The position numbers were made by a program, and so were the translations under genes. Positions 46,578 through 55,009 of a stretch of 64,000 nt of DNA are shown piece after piece. The stretch is from Clostridiales bacterium UBA1752 (lineage in GTDB: Bacteria > Bacillota > Clostridia > Oscillospirales > CAG-382). Positions within the stretch are counted from its first letter, which is position 1. Each line of letters begins with the position of its first letter. The notes below the pieces were generated by a model. That model was not told the DNA's origin. It searched no databases and worked only from the letters and a program-made list of their open reading frames with translations. The stretch is taken from NCBI GenBank assembly GCA_002314835.1, contig DCHM01000008.1, positions 1 to 64,000 on the forward strand, read 5' to 3'.

Positions 46578-48109
46578 ATGTGTCTCCTCTTGATAAATAC
46601 CACGATGCCGGCTATGAGCAGGATAAGCGGTGCAACAGCCGAGATGAGTATCGTCAGGAAGGTTGCAGTGCCGGTTTCGATTTCTACGGGGTCGTTAATG
46701 AGTCGTCTCGAGCTGATGTCGGGTGTGACGCGCTCACTGTTGATAAGTCTTGCCGCACACTTGATGATGCTGTCGTTGGCACAATTCATCTTGAGGTAGT
46801 CGTCCGAAGCAAAATCGGTGGAGCCTACGAGCAAAACGTATTGATAAACCTGAGTATTGTAATTGAGGTCGTCGTTTTTGTAATTCATATAGCGCGACAT
46901 CAGCATAATAGGCATAGCGTGAGCCGCAGAGTCCTCGGTAACGGTTGTCTTGGTGTCGCCGTCGGTGACTTGATAGCTATATTGCGAAACGGCGTTTGCA
47001 GAGGTGCTGATAACCGTCTCGATGTTGATGCCCGTGCGCACACGGGTTTCGTCAATGTAGAGCTCAACCGCGTTGGCAAAATAGGTGTTGGCGTCCATCG
47101 CGTTTTGGAATACCTGATACGAATAGCTATCGGTAGCCCCGATATACTCGCCGATTACGGTATAGCCTGCAGAGCCGACGACCGAGCGCACGCCGTCACA
47201 AATCTTGTGGAACGGCTTGTAGCCGATGCCCCAGTACTCGAGCAGATATTCCTGCAGATTGGGCAATTCGGGCGTCGAAGCGTCAACAAACACGATGAGG
47301 TTGTTATACTTTGCGACAAACTCCTCGATTTTTTCAACCTCCGTGGTGGTGTCGGGGTTTGCGGGGTCGTAGCCGATAAAGTCAAAGGTCGGCTTGTAAA
47401 TGATAAGAGTGCGTGCCGCCTCGGGTATCTCTTCGGTAGCGAGGTCAACGTCGGTTACGGAGTAGCCTGCGTCGAGATAAATCTGCTTGAGCATCATATC
47501 GTCGGTGACTGCCTCACCGTGCTTGACGGTAAACGCTACGTTCTGAGGCTCCTCGATAGAGCACTGCAAAAATGCGGACGTAAACTTGAGCTCGCCGTTA
47601 AAGGCGTACAGCTCTTCGTCCTCGTTCACCTGATAAAAGGCGTCGGCAGACAAAATGCGATAGTGATATTTGCCCTCGATAATGACGTTGGAAGCCGTGA
47701 TGGTCGTGCCGGTCTGCTCACGGTATTTTTCGACCGAGCCGGGGTCACGGGTGATGTCGAGATATTTAACCGAGATATAATCGGGATACATTTCGGCGTA
47801 ATTTTCCGCAAGGTCGCGGATGTATCTGACGTATGCGTTTGATTCAAAGAGGTCGCGTGCCGCGCAGAAATTGACAGTAATCTGATAGTCCTCGCCGCCT
47901 GCAAACAGGTCGTCGAGTATCGCCTTAGAGTCCTCGCCGATAGCGGTAAAGTCCTCTTCCGAGAGGTCAACCGCCAGTCCTGCGGCGAGACCGAGAGACG
48001 ACAGCAGCATATTGAGTGCGAGCACGAGTGCGACAAATCCGCAGGTGAGCACTATGCTTATGGTGCCGTACTTAAAGCGGGAGGATTTTAAAAACTTGTT
48101 CCAGTTCAT
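46574..48109 (-). CDS. GldG-like ABC transporter auxiliary protein
   Basis: 511 residues with one N-terminal helix (YGTISIVLTCGFVALVLALNMLL) and one C-terminal helix (ILISAVAPLILLIAGIVVFIKRR), the large part between being outside. It fits the ABC_transp_aux (PF09822) family: NVAFTVKHGEAVTDDMMLKQIY and LIVFVDASTPELPNLQEYL correspond to the conserved core. In Bacteroidetes GldG assists gliding; in Firmicutes the role is unknown. Encoded between permease and DUF4340 genes. Confidence 0.83.
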   Translation of the reverse strand: MNWNKFLKSSRFKYGTISIVLTCGFVALVLALNMLLSSLGLAAGLAVDLSEEDFTAIGEDSKAILDDLFAGGEDYQITVNFCAARDLFESNAYVRYIRDLAENYAEMYPDYISVKYLDITRDPGSVEKYREQTGTTITASNVIIEGKYHYRILSADAFYQVNEDEELYAFNGELKFTSAFLQCSIEEPQNVAFTVKHGEAVTDDMMLKQIYLDAGYSVTDVDLATEEIPEAARTLIIYKPTFDFIGYDPANPDTTTEVEKIEEFVAKYNNLIVFVDASTPELPNLQEYLLEYWGIGYKPFHKICDGVRSVVGSAGYTVIGEYIGATDSYSYQVFQNAMDANTYFANAVELYIDETRVRTGINIETVISTSANAVSQYSYQVTDGDTKTTVTEDSAAHAMPIMLMSRYMNYKNDDLNYNTQVYQYVLLVGSTDFASDDYLKMNCANDSIIKCAARLINSERVTPDISSRRLINDPVEIETGTATFLTILISAVAPLILLIAGIVVFIKRRHM

Positions 48110-48124
48110 ATTTTCATCCTCCTA

Positions 48125-48841
48125 TCACGACCAACGGCGTTTCTCGTACACCCTAACGGTGAGGAAGAGAAATACCGCGGCAAAACTGATAAAGTAAACT
48201 ATGGCGGTCACGTCAAGCACCTCGTTTGCAAAAGGAGCGTAGCGTGACGAAAACGAAAACCACTTGAGCACTACTCTTATCCACTCAACGTCCACGAGGT
48301 CAGCGAGAAAATCGACGAGTATCGTGGAAATCGTTACACCGATGGAGGTGACTGCGGCGATGAGCTGATTTTCGGTCAGAGCCGACAAAAACAAGCCGAT
48401 GGCGAGGAATGCACATCCGAGCAAAAAGATGCCGAGGATGTTAGCCATAATGACCGAAAGGTTAGGCGAGCAGTAAATATATAAAAGTACAAAGTTAAAC
48501 GAGTTTACGATAAACGTGACGGCGTATATCGTGACTGCGGCGAGATATTTGCCCATAACCATACCCGTCAGCGAAACGGGAGTGGTGAGCAAAATCTGCT
48601 CGGTGCGCGAGCGTCTGTCCTCGCTAAAGAGCTTCATAGTCAGCAACGGCAAAAGCACCGCAAATACCATGACGAGGTAAACAAAATATTCGCTTACCGT
48701 AGTCGTGCTGTCGCTCGAAGGGTTTAAGAGGTTGAGATAACTGAACAAAATGCCCGATACTGCGAGGAACATTCCGCAGAATATATAACCTATCGGGGTG
48801 ATAAAGTAAGCCTTTAGCTCACGCTTGTATATAGCGCCCAT
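48125..48841 (-). CDS. ABC-2 type permease (GldF-like)
   Basis: 238 residues, six membrane helices. Segments IYKRELKAYFITPIGYIFCGMF, LLPLLTMKLFSEDRRSRTEQ and LLTTPVSLTGMVMGKYLAAV are the signature of GldF/NosY-type permeases. It pairs with the ATPase encoded four bases upstream. Confidence 0.9.
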   Translation of the reverse strand: MGAIYKRELKAYFITPIGYIFCGMFLAVSGILFSYLNLLNPSSDSTTTVSEYFVYLVMVFAVLLPLLTMKLFSEDRRSRTEQILLTTPVSLTGMVMGKYLAAVTIYAVTFIVNSFNFVLLYIYCSPNLSVIMANILGIFLLGCAFLAIGLFLSALTENQLIAAVTSIGVTISTILVDFLADLVDVEWIRVVLKWFSFSSRYAPFANEVLDVTAIVYFISFAAVFLFLTVRVYEKRRWS

Positions 48842-48844
48842 AGA

Positions 48845-49828
48845 TTATCTCACTACCTTTCTCTTTGCCTTTTTTGTGCCCTTGTCGGCACCGTCGTCGC
48901 CTTTGTCGAGCAGTTTGAGGAATATATCCTCAAATCCGAGCTCCATGCCCTCGATAGAAACGATAGGCCAATTATTTTTTGAGCACATAAAGAATATCGT
49001 CTTGCGGACGTCAACTCTCGGCTCCGATTCTATCATAAAGCTTACGCTGTCGGTGTCTCTGTGGCCGAGCAGGCTGGCAGACTTGACGCCGGGCAAATCC
49101 TTTAGTGCCGCCAAAACCGCGTCTTCCGGTCCGACGATACGCACCTCGAGCCTACGGCTGCCTTCGACCGCGTTAATAAGGTCCTCGGTTTTTTCGTTGG
49201 CGACGAGCTGACCCTTGTTGATGACTACGATGCGGTCGCACACAGCCTGAACCTCGGGCAGGATGTGGGTAGAAAGTATAACGGTATGGTCCTTGCCGAG
49301 CATACGGATTAGATTGCGAATATCTACTATCTGTCTCGGGTCAAGACCTATGGTGGGTTCGTCGAATATCAGCACCTTGGGGCTGTTGATGAGCGCCTGA
49401 GCGATGCCCACGCGCTGCTTGTAGCCCTTGGACAGGTTGCGTATGCGGCGGTTATAAACGTCGGTTATACGCACTACGTCACAGATTTCCTTGAGGTGCT
49501 TTTCCCTCGGGAGCTTGCACCCCTTAAGGTCGTAAACGAATCTCAGATACTCTGCGACTGTCATCTCGGGATAGAGCGGCGGTATCTCGGGCAAAAAGCC
49601 GATGTGCTTTTTGGCCTCGGTGGGATGCTCGAGTATGTCGATGCCGTCTATCTTTGCGGTGCCTTCCGACGCCGAAAGATAGCCCGTGATGATGTTGAGC
49701 GTGGTGGATTTGCCTGCGCCGTTAGGTCCGAGGAAGCCCAAGACTTCGCCCGTTTGAGCCGTGAACGACAGGTTTTTGACCGCCTGCTTTTTGCCAAAGT
49801 TTTTGCTGATATTGCAAACTTCTATCAT
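48845..49828 (-). CDS. ABC transporter ATP-binding protein (GldA-like)
   Basis: 327 residues. ATG 49828 has AAAGGAG upstream; the longer frame lacks one. Walker A GPNGAGKST, Q-loop FLPEIPPLYPEMTV, signature LSKGYKQRVGIAQAL, Walker B LIFDEPTIGLDP, switch His in ILSTHILPEV. The C-terminal ~80 residues form an extra domain common in GldA/NosF-type exporters (LEVRIVGPEDAVLAAL), followed by a basic tail KGTKKAKRKVVR. It energises the permease next door. Confidence 0.93.
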   Translation of the reverse strand: MIEVCNISKNFGKKQAVKNLSFTAQTGEVLGFLGPNGAGKSTTLNIITGYLSASEGTAKIDGIDILEHPTEAKKHIGFLPEIPPLYPEMTVAEYLRFVYDLKGCKLPREKHLKEICDVVRITDVYNRRIRNLSKGYKQRVGIAQALINSPKVLIFDEPTIGLDPRQIVDIRNLIRMLGKDHTVILSTHILPEVQAVCDRIVVINKGQLVANEKTEDLINAVEGSRRLEVRIVGPEDAVLAALKDLPGVKSASLLGHRDTDSVSFMIESEPRVDVRKTIFFMCSKNNWPIVSIEGMELGFEDIFLKLLDKGDDGADKGTKKAKRKVVR

Positions 49829-49867
49829 ATTAATAAACTCCTTTGCCGGGTTTAGCCCCGACAACGC

Positions 49868-51646
49868 TTAATCTTTTTTGCCTATAACCAAGCCGAGGTC
49901 GTCGAGTGCCTGCTGAGGGACCTCCGCAGGGCAATTTGTCATGAGCTCGCTCGCGTTTTGTACCTTGGGGAATGCTACGACCTCTCTCAGCGAATCTGCG
50001 CCGAGCATCTGCATAACCAGTCTGTCGAGACCGAGGCCCATGCCACCGTGAGGAGGAGCGCCGTACTTGAATGCGTCGAGCAGATAACCGAACTTTTCGT
50101 GTGCTTCCTCGTCGCTGAGTCCGAGCAGCTCAAAAATCTTGTTTTGCAGTACGGGGTCGGTGATACGGATGGAGCCGCTCGAAAGCTCGATGCCGTTGAG
50201 CACGAGGTCGTACGCCTTGGCTCTGACGTTAGCCTTGTCGGTTTCGAGATAAGGCAGACATTCGTCAAGCGGAGCGGTGAACGGATGGTGCATAGCGAGC
50301 CATTCGCCGGTCTCCTTGTCGTATTCAAAGAAGGGCATTTCGACAACCCAGAGAAATTTGTAGCCCGTTCTCTCGATATTAAGCTTATTGGCGGTGTGTA
50401 TGCGGAGCTGTCCGAGCTGTGTATAAACGTCGCTCGCATTGCCGTCGGCTATGATGAGCAGTACGTCGCCGTCCTCGCAATCAGCCTTGGCGCAGATGGC
50501 GTTTATCTCGTCCTCGGTCATAAACTTTGCAAACGAGCAAGCCGTCTGTTCTGCCTTGCGTATCCACGCGAGGCCCTTGGCACCGCAGCCCTTGGCGTAT
50601 TCGGTGAGCTTGTCGATTTCCTTGCGAGTCAGCTCTTTTGCCTTGCCTTTGACGTTGATGCCGCAGACTCTGCCACCCTCGGCGAGTGCACCCGTGAATA
50701 CGCTGAAGCCGCAGTTTGCTACCTCGTCGCTGAGGTCAACAATCTCCATGCCGAAACGCATATCGGGCTTGTCACTGCCGTAGTGCTTGATGCAGTAATC
50801 GTACGTATATCTGGGGATAGGAGTAGTAACGTCAACGTCGAGAGCCTCCTTAAAGAGTCTCTTGATGTAACCTTCGACGAGCTTGTGGATGTCCTCTTGG
50901 TCAACAAAGCTCATTTCGAGGTCAATCTGCGTAAATTCGGGCTGACGGTCGGCTCTGAGGTCCTCGTCTCTAAAGCAGCGTGCTATCTGCATATAGCGGT
51001 CAAAGCCTGCTACCATAGTGAGCTGCTTGTATAATTGAGGAGACTGAGGCAGAGCGTAAAAGCTGCCCTTGTGGACTCTCGAAGGTACAAGGTAGTCGCG
51101 CGCACCTTCGGGTGTGGAACGGATAAGGATAGGCGTTTCTATCTCGATAAAGCCGTTTTCGTCAAAATAGTCTCTGGTAATCTTTGCAACCTTGTGTCTG
51201 AATGCGATGTTGCGTTGCAAAACGGGGCGGCGCAGGTCGAGATAGCGGTGGCGGAGGCGTAATTCTTCACTCGCCTTGGTATTGTCGTTGATATCAAAGG
51301 GAGGCGTTTCGCTCTCGCCCAAAACCTTGAGCTCCTTGACAAAAATCTCGATGTTGCCGGTAGGGATATTGGGGTTTTTGCTCGTCCTTTCGCGGACAAC
51401 GCCGGTAGCACAGAGGACGTATTCGCTCCTTGCGCCAAAAGCCTTGTCAAAGACGGCCTTATCTGTATCTTCGTCAAAAGCGAGCTGTACTATGCCACTG
51501 CGGTCACGCAGGTCTATAAATATTATGCTGCCGAGGTCGCGCTGTTTTTGAACCCAGCCGCAGACGCAGACGGTGGCGCCTATGTCACTTTCACGCAAGT
51601 CGCCGCAATAATGTGTGCGGCGCGAAGAGCCGAGAAGTTCTGCCAT
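49868..51646 (-). CDS. aspS: Aspartyl-tRNA synthetase (bacterial type)
   Basis: 592 residues. OB-fold anticodon domain at the start (VCVCGWVQKQRDLGSIIFIDL), class II motif 2 FRDEDLRADRQPEFTQIDLEM, the bacterial GAD insertion (~280-420) and motif 3 GGMGLGLDRLVMQMLG. It charges tRNA-Asp, perhaps also tRNA-Asn if asparagine is made by transamidation. It follows hisS by 26 bases. Confidence 0.97.
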   Translation of the reverse strand: MAELLGSSRRTHYCGDLRESDIGATVCVCGWVQKQRDLGSIIFIDLRDRSGIVQLAFDEDTDKAVFDKAFGARSEYVLCATGVVRERTSKNPNIPTGNIEIFVKELKVLGESETPPFDINDNTKASEELRLRHRYLDLRRPVLQRNIAFRHKVAKITRDYFDENGFIEIETPILIRSTPEGARDYLVPSRVHKGSFYALPQSPQLYKQLTMVAGFDRYMQIARCFRDEDLRADRQPEFTQIDLEMSFVDQEDIHKLVEGYIKRLFKEALDVDVTTPIPRYTYDYCIKHYGSDKPDMRFGMEIVDLSDEVANCGFSVFTGALAEGGRVCGINVKGKAKELTRKEIDKLTEYAKGCGAKGLAWIRKAEQTACSFAKFMTEDEINAICAKADCEDGDVLLIIADGNASDVYTQLGQLRIHTANKLNIERTGYKFLWVVEMPFFEYDKETGEWLAMHHPFTAPLDECLPYLETDKANVRAKAYDLVLNGIELSSGSIRITDPVLQNKIFELLGLSDEEAHEKFGYLLDAFKYGAPPHGGMGLGLDRLVMQMLGADSLREVVAFPKVQNASELMTNCPAEVPQQALDDLGLVIGKKD

Positions 51647-51672
51647 AAAATAAATTTCCCCTTATATATCTG

Positions 51673-52929
51673 TTATATATTTTCGATTATCTTTTCTGCG
51701 CTTAACTGAACCTTAACCTTGCTGCCGTCAGCCATATTCTGCAGAGCGGCTTCGCCGTCCGCGAGCTCGGTATCGCCGATAATGAGTACGTATTTTGCCT
51801 CGATTTTGTTGGCGTACTTCATCTGAGCCTTGAGCGAGCGTGAGCAAATATCGGTCTCGGCTACGACGCCGCATTTACGCAGGTCGTTGGCGAGCACCTG
51901 AGCCTTTGCCACGGCGTCGCCGCCCAAAGGAGCTATATACACCGTAGGACCTGCATCGTCGGAAGGCAGGAGGTTTTCGTTCTTTAAGCAATTTATCAGT
52001 CTGGTGACGCCCATAGCAAAACCTACTGCAGGCAGGTTTTGACCGCCGATTTGCTCGGTGAGTCCGTCATATCTGCCACCGCCTGCTACGGCGCTCTGAG
52101 CGCCTATGCCGCCTGCTACAAACTCAAACACCGCACCCGTGTAGTAATCAAGTCCGCGCACGACCTTGGGGTCAGCGGTATATACTACTCCAAAGCTGTC
52201 GAGCAGCTTCAAAAGTGTATCAAACTTTGTCTTGCAGCTGTCGCAAACGTGGTCAACCGTTCTGGGAGCGTCTGCGGCTACGGCTATACAGTCGGGGCAC
52301 TTGCAGTCGAGTATGCGCAGAGGATTTGTTTCGAGCCTCTGCTTGCAGGTGTCGCACAGCTTGTCGGTATGCAAAGAGAAATAATCTTTGAGCGCCTGTC
52401 TGTATGCAGGGCGGCACTCGGGGCAACCGACGGTATTTATCTTTAATTCAACGCCCGAAAGTCCGAGCTTTTTTAAAAATCCGTCTGCGAGCGCGATAAC
52501 GGTAGCGTCGGCTTCGGGGGCTTCGCTGCCGTAAAGCTCGGTGCCGAATTGCCAAAACTCTCTCGAGCGTCCTGCCTGCGGCTTTTCGCGCCTGAAAAAG
52601 TTTGTAAAATAAAACATCTTGAGCGGCATAACTCCGGCGTATAAGCCGTTCTCGATAACCGAGCGAGCTATGCAGGCGGTGCCTTCGGGTCTCAGAGTGA
52701 GGCTCGACTCATCCTTATCTATAAAGGTGTACATTTCTTTTTGCACGATGTCGGTGGATTTACCGACGCCGCGGCAAAAGAGGTCTGTGCTCTCAAAGGT
52801 CGGGAATCTTATTTCTTTAAAGCCAAAGAGACGGCACTGCTCACGGGCAGCGTTTTCGATAAAACGCCATGCAGGTATCTCGCTCGGCAAAATATCGAGC
52901 GTACCCTTTGGCTTTTGAATGTTAGGCAT
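51673..52929 (-). CDS. hisS: Histidyl-tRNA synthetase
   Basis: 418 residues. Class II: motif 1 region GTLDILPSEIPAWRFIENAA, motif 2 KMFYFTNFFRREKPQAGRSRE, His-specific VVRGLDYYTGAVFEFV and AGGGRYDGL, and a C-terminal anticodon domain. Cys pairs near residues 172-220 (CPECRPAY, CDTCKQR, CKCPDC, CDSCK) look like an added zinc site, seen in some Clostridia. It starts three bases after the mgsA-like gene. No T-box is present. Confidence 0.96.
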   Translation of the reverse strand: MPNIQKPKGTLDILPSEIPAWRFIENAAREQCRLFGFKEIRFPTFESTDLFCRGVGKSTDIVQKEMYTFIDKDESSLTLRPEGTACIARSVIENGLYAGVMPLKMFYFTNFFRREKPQAGRSREFWQFGTELYGSEAPEADATVIALADGFLKKLGLSGVELKINTVGCPECRPAYRQALKDYFSLHTDKLCDTCKQRLETNPLRILDCKCPDCIAVAADAPRTVDHVCDSCKTKFDTLLKLLDSFGVVYTADPKVVRGLDYYTGAVFEFVAGGIGAQSAVAGGGRYDGLTEQIGGQNLPAVGFAMGVTRLINCLKNENLLPSDDAGPTVYIAPLGGDAVAKAQVLANDLRKCGVVAETDICSRSLKAQMKYANKIEAKYVLIIGDTELADGEAALQNMADGSKVKVQLSAEKIIENI

Positions 52930-52932
52930 AAA

Positions 52933-53337
52933 TCACTTTTGTCCTTTCAATATCTCACGCCATTCGAGGTCTCCTCTATCGAGACCGAGTATCAGAGACT
53001 CGGCGGTGGCGATATTGGTAGCTACGGGAATGTTGTATTTATCACAAGCCTGTACCAGCTCGGCTTCGGTATCGCGGTACTCCTCGTCGCACGAGGGGTC
53101 ACGCAGCAATATCAGCAGATCGACCTCGTCGTACGCGATTTTGGACGCTATCTGCTGCAATCCGCCGTGAAAGCCGGCCAGCATTCTTTCGATATTAAGT
53201 CCTGTTGCCTCTGAAATATACTTTGCCGTAGTAGCTGTAGCGCAGATGTTGTGTCTGCTGAGTATGCCGCAATAAGCGATGCAAAACTCGGTAATCAGCT
53301 CTTTTTTCTTGTCGTTGGCAATAATAGCGATGTTCAT
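52933..53337 (-). CDS. Methylglyoxal synthase-like protein lacking catalytic residues
   Basis: 134 residues, aligning without gaps to my memory of Bacillus MgsA: IAIIANDKKK for IALIAHDKKK, EATGLNIER, LLILLRDP, YNIPVATNIATAE. Yet four positions of the active site are changed: N8 where His19 (E. coli numbering) is expected, L60 in HGGLQQIA where the base Asp71 of GGDQQ belongs, Y87 for His98 and T90 for Asp101. TGTTG has become TATTA at the phosphate loop. Asp80 (Asp91) is kept. The protein probably keeps the fold but cannot make methylglyoxal; it may bind a ligand. It follows a minD-like gene, an old mgsA neighbour. Confidence 0.85.
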   Translation of the reverse strand: MNIAIIANDKKKELITEFCIAYCGILSRHNICATATTAKYISEATGLNIERMLAGFHGGLQQIASKIAYDEVDLLILLRDPSCDEEYRDTEAELVQACDKYNIPVATNIATAESLILGLDRGDLEWREILKGQK

Positions 53338-53366
53338 ACTGTCCTCCTAATAACGGTATTGTAAAA

Positions 53367-54152
53367 TCATTTTAGATACTGTTTGCGTTTTTTGGTGCTA
53401 TAGACGTTTTGAAACAGCGGTACCTTTTGTCCGCACATACGATGTACGATATTAAGGAATGCGGCTTCGTACGGCTTGGCTCTCTCTTTTTTGTCCTCAA
53501 AAAACGAGAGGCGGCCACTCTCTTGATCAATGGGCAGCGTAGGGTCAAACGGCACTATGCCGATGAGCTGCAGCGACGACGCTCTGATTATCTCGAGCGC
53601 ATCGGGCAGACTGCCGAGATCGGCAGACTCCTTGCGATAGGTATTGATAACGAGCTTCATCGACCTCAGCTCGTAGCTCGCGAGCGCCTGAGCGGTTTTT
53701 TCGGCGGCTCTGACGGATGCCGACTGATGCATTGAAACGACTAAAGCGTCATCCGACACCGACACGAACTTTGAGTAATATTCGGTCATATCGGCGCCGC
53801 TGTCTATCAGCACAAAGTCGTATCTCTGTCTGAGGTCGGCAAAGAGCTTTTTGTAGCTTTCGCGCGGAATCTCTTCATCTATAAATCTCATTGGCGCAGG
53901 CAAAAAGTCAAAGCCCTGTCTCAGCGTCCTGACTGCACTGTCAAAATCGCAGTCACCCTTCAGTACGTCGCAGCAGTCAAACAGTACGTCGCTCTCGAGC
54001 CTCAGTACCATGTCCATGCACCGCATGCCAAAGTCGCCGTCAACGACCAGCACTTTTTTGCCTATAACCGACAGGCAGGATGCAATGTTGGCTGTGACGG
54101 TGGTTTTGCCCACTCCGCCTTTAAAGCCGGTAATAAATACTACGTCACCCAT
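53367..54152 (-). CDS. MinD/ParA-family ATPase
   Basis: 261 residues. Deviant Walker A KGGVGKTT (11-18), then VLVVDGDFGMRCMDMVLRLE, Walker B-like FVLIDSGADMTEYYSKFVSV, and later LVINTYRKESAD and IGIVPFDPTLPIDQESG. The whole matches MinD. The C-terminus (PLFQNVYSTKKRKQYLK) is basic, short, and not an obvious membrane-targeting helix. minC and minE are absent. Either MinD with a divergent anchor or another ParA-type positioning ATPase. The mgsA-like gene follows, as in the classic minD-minE-rodA-mgsA order. Confidence 0.85.
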   Translation of the reverse strand: MGDVVFITGFKGGVGKTTVTANIASCLSVIGKKVLVVDGDFGMRCMDMVLRLESDVLFDCCDVLKGDCDFDSAVRTLRQGFDFLPAPMRFIDEEIPRESYKKLFADLRQRYDFVLIDSGADMTEYYSKFVSVSDDALVVSMHQSASVRAAEKTAQALASYELRSMKLVINTYRKESADLGSLPDALEIIRASSLQLIGIVPFDPTLPIDQESGRLSFFEDKKERAKPYEAAFLNIVHRMCGQKVPLFQNVYSTKKRKQYLK

Positions 54153-54189
54153 TGCGTCATTTCCCCTTGTACATAATTATAGATATAAT

Positions 54190-54218
54190 ATCTTACTACA
54201 AAAAGAGCAATATGTCAA
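54190..54218 (-). promoter_or_regulatory. Sigma-A promoter of the minD-like operon
   Basis: TTGACA, 17-base spacer, TAAGAT on the minus strand. It is divergent from the pyrR promoter, with about 58 bases between. Confidence 0.75.
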
Positions 54219-54275
54219 CCGATATGGCCTACTTTTTGCCACTAAAAAAATAAAAAACTTTTTTGCAAAAACATA

Positions 54276-54304
54276 TTGCATTTGAGATTTTTTTGTGATA
54301 TATT
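54276..54304 (+). promoter_or_regulatory. Sigma-A promoter of pyrR
   Basis: TTGCAT, 17-base spacer, TATATT. It precedes the attenuator leader by a few bases. Confidence 0.7.
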
Positions 54305-54316
54305 GTGTAAAACAAG

Positions 54317-54414
54317 ACTTTAACGAGCGGCGCTGTGACACCGACAAGGCTGTTAATATTCGGTTTATGACCTAACTATGCCCTGTCGCTTTATGCAGAC
54401 AGGGTAATTTTTTT
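54317..54414 (+). promoter_or_regulatory. PyrR-type attenuator leader
   Basis: CTTTAACGAGCGGCGCTGTG ACACCGACAAGG (positions 54318-54349) forms a stem-loop with the CTGTGA loop expected for a PyrR-binding element, though the flanking pairs differ from the usual consensus. It is followed by a terminator: CCCTGTC (54381) pairs with GACAGGG (54398-54404), then TAATTTTTTT. Binding of PyrR with UMP would favour the terminator. The pyrR gene follows, which supports autoregulation. Confidence 0.7.
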
Positions 54415-54428
54415 GTGAGGCACAGACT

Positions 54429-54971
54429 ATGCTAACGGTTAAATCTGCTATACTCGACGCGCAATCCATGGAACGCACGCTCATCCGCATAGCACATCAA
54501 ATCATCGAAAAATGCGACGACCGCAAAACGGTATCGGTCATCGGCATACGCCGCCGCGGAGTGCCGCTGGCAAAAGAAATCGCAAAGAATATCGAGCTAT
54601 ACAGCGACATAAAAACCGAGCTCGGCGAGCTCGACATTACGCTGTACCGCGACGACCTCGGCGAATTCAGCGAGCAGCCCACGGTCAACTCGACAGACAT
54701 CCCGTTTGACGTAAACGGCAAGACGATAATACTCGTTGACGACGTATTATATACCGGCCGCACGGCGAGAGCCGCGATAGACGCGCTGATAGCTCTCGGC
54801 AGACCCGCCTGCATCAAGCTGTGCGTGCTGATAGACCGCGGTCACAGAGAGTTGCCCATCAGAGGCGACTTTGTAGGCAAAAACGTACCGACCTCCAAAA
54901 AAGAGATGATTTCGGTGCGACTGCCCGAATATGACGGCGTAAAGGACGTTATCATACTCGAAAACACTTAA
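54429..54971 (+). CDS. pyrR: PyrR, pyrimidine attenuation regulator/uracil phosphoribosyltransferase
   Basis: 180 residues. It starts MLTVKSAILDAQSMERTLIR and carries IGIRRRGVPLAKEIAKNI, the PRPP loop ILVDDVLYTGRTARAA (101-116) and the C-terminal VLIDRGHRELPIRGDFVGKN, all PyrR-specific. It binds pyr mRNA when UMP is high and can make UMP from uracil. It precedes a uracil permease by 38 bases. Confidence 0.96.
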   Translation: MLTVKSAILDAQSMERTLIRIAHQIIEKCDDRKTVSVIGIRRRGVPLAKEIAKNIELYSDIKTELGELDITLYRDDLGEFSEQPTVNSTDIPFDVNGKTIILVDDVLYTGRTARAAIDALIALGRPACIKLCVLIDRGHRELPIRGDFVGKNVPTSKKEMISVRLPEYDGVKDVIILENT

Positions 54972-55009
54972 TTTCGTTTACAATAATTTAATATAAGGAG
55001 ATTACCCAC

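Noticed and set aside
46580..47842. 420-codon open frame antisense to the GldG-like gene
   Set aside because: The minus-strand gene has the right operon place, start overlap and membrane helices. The plus-strand frame is a shadow of codon bias.
49958..51034. 358-codon open frame antisense to aspS
   Set aside because: aspS is unmistakable. The antisense frame carries no recognisable domain.
51647..53366. T-box leaders before hisS or aspS
   Set aside because: The gaps are 3-29 bases, too short for a T-box. Transcription comes from the minD promoter.
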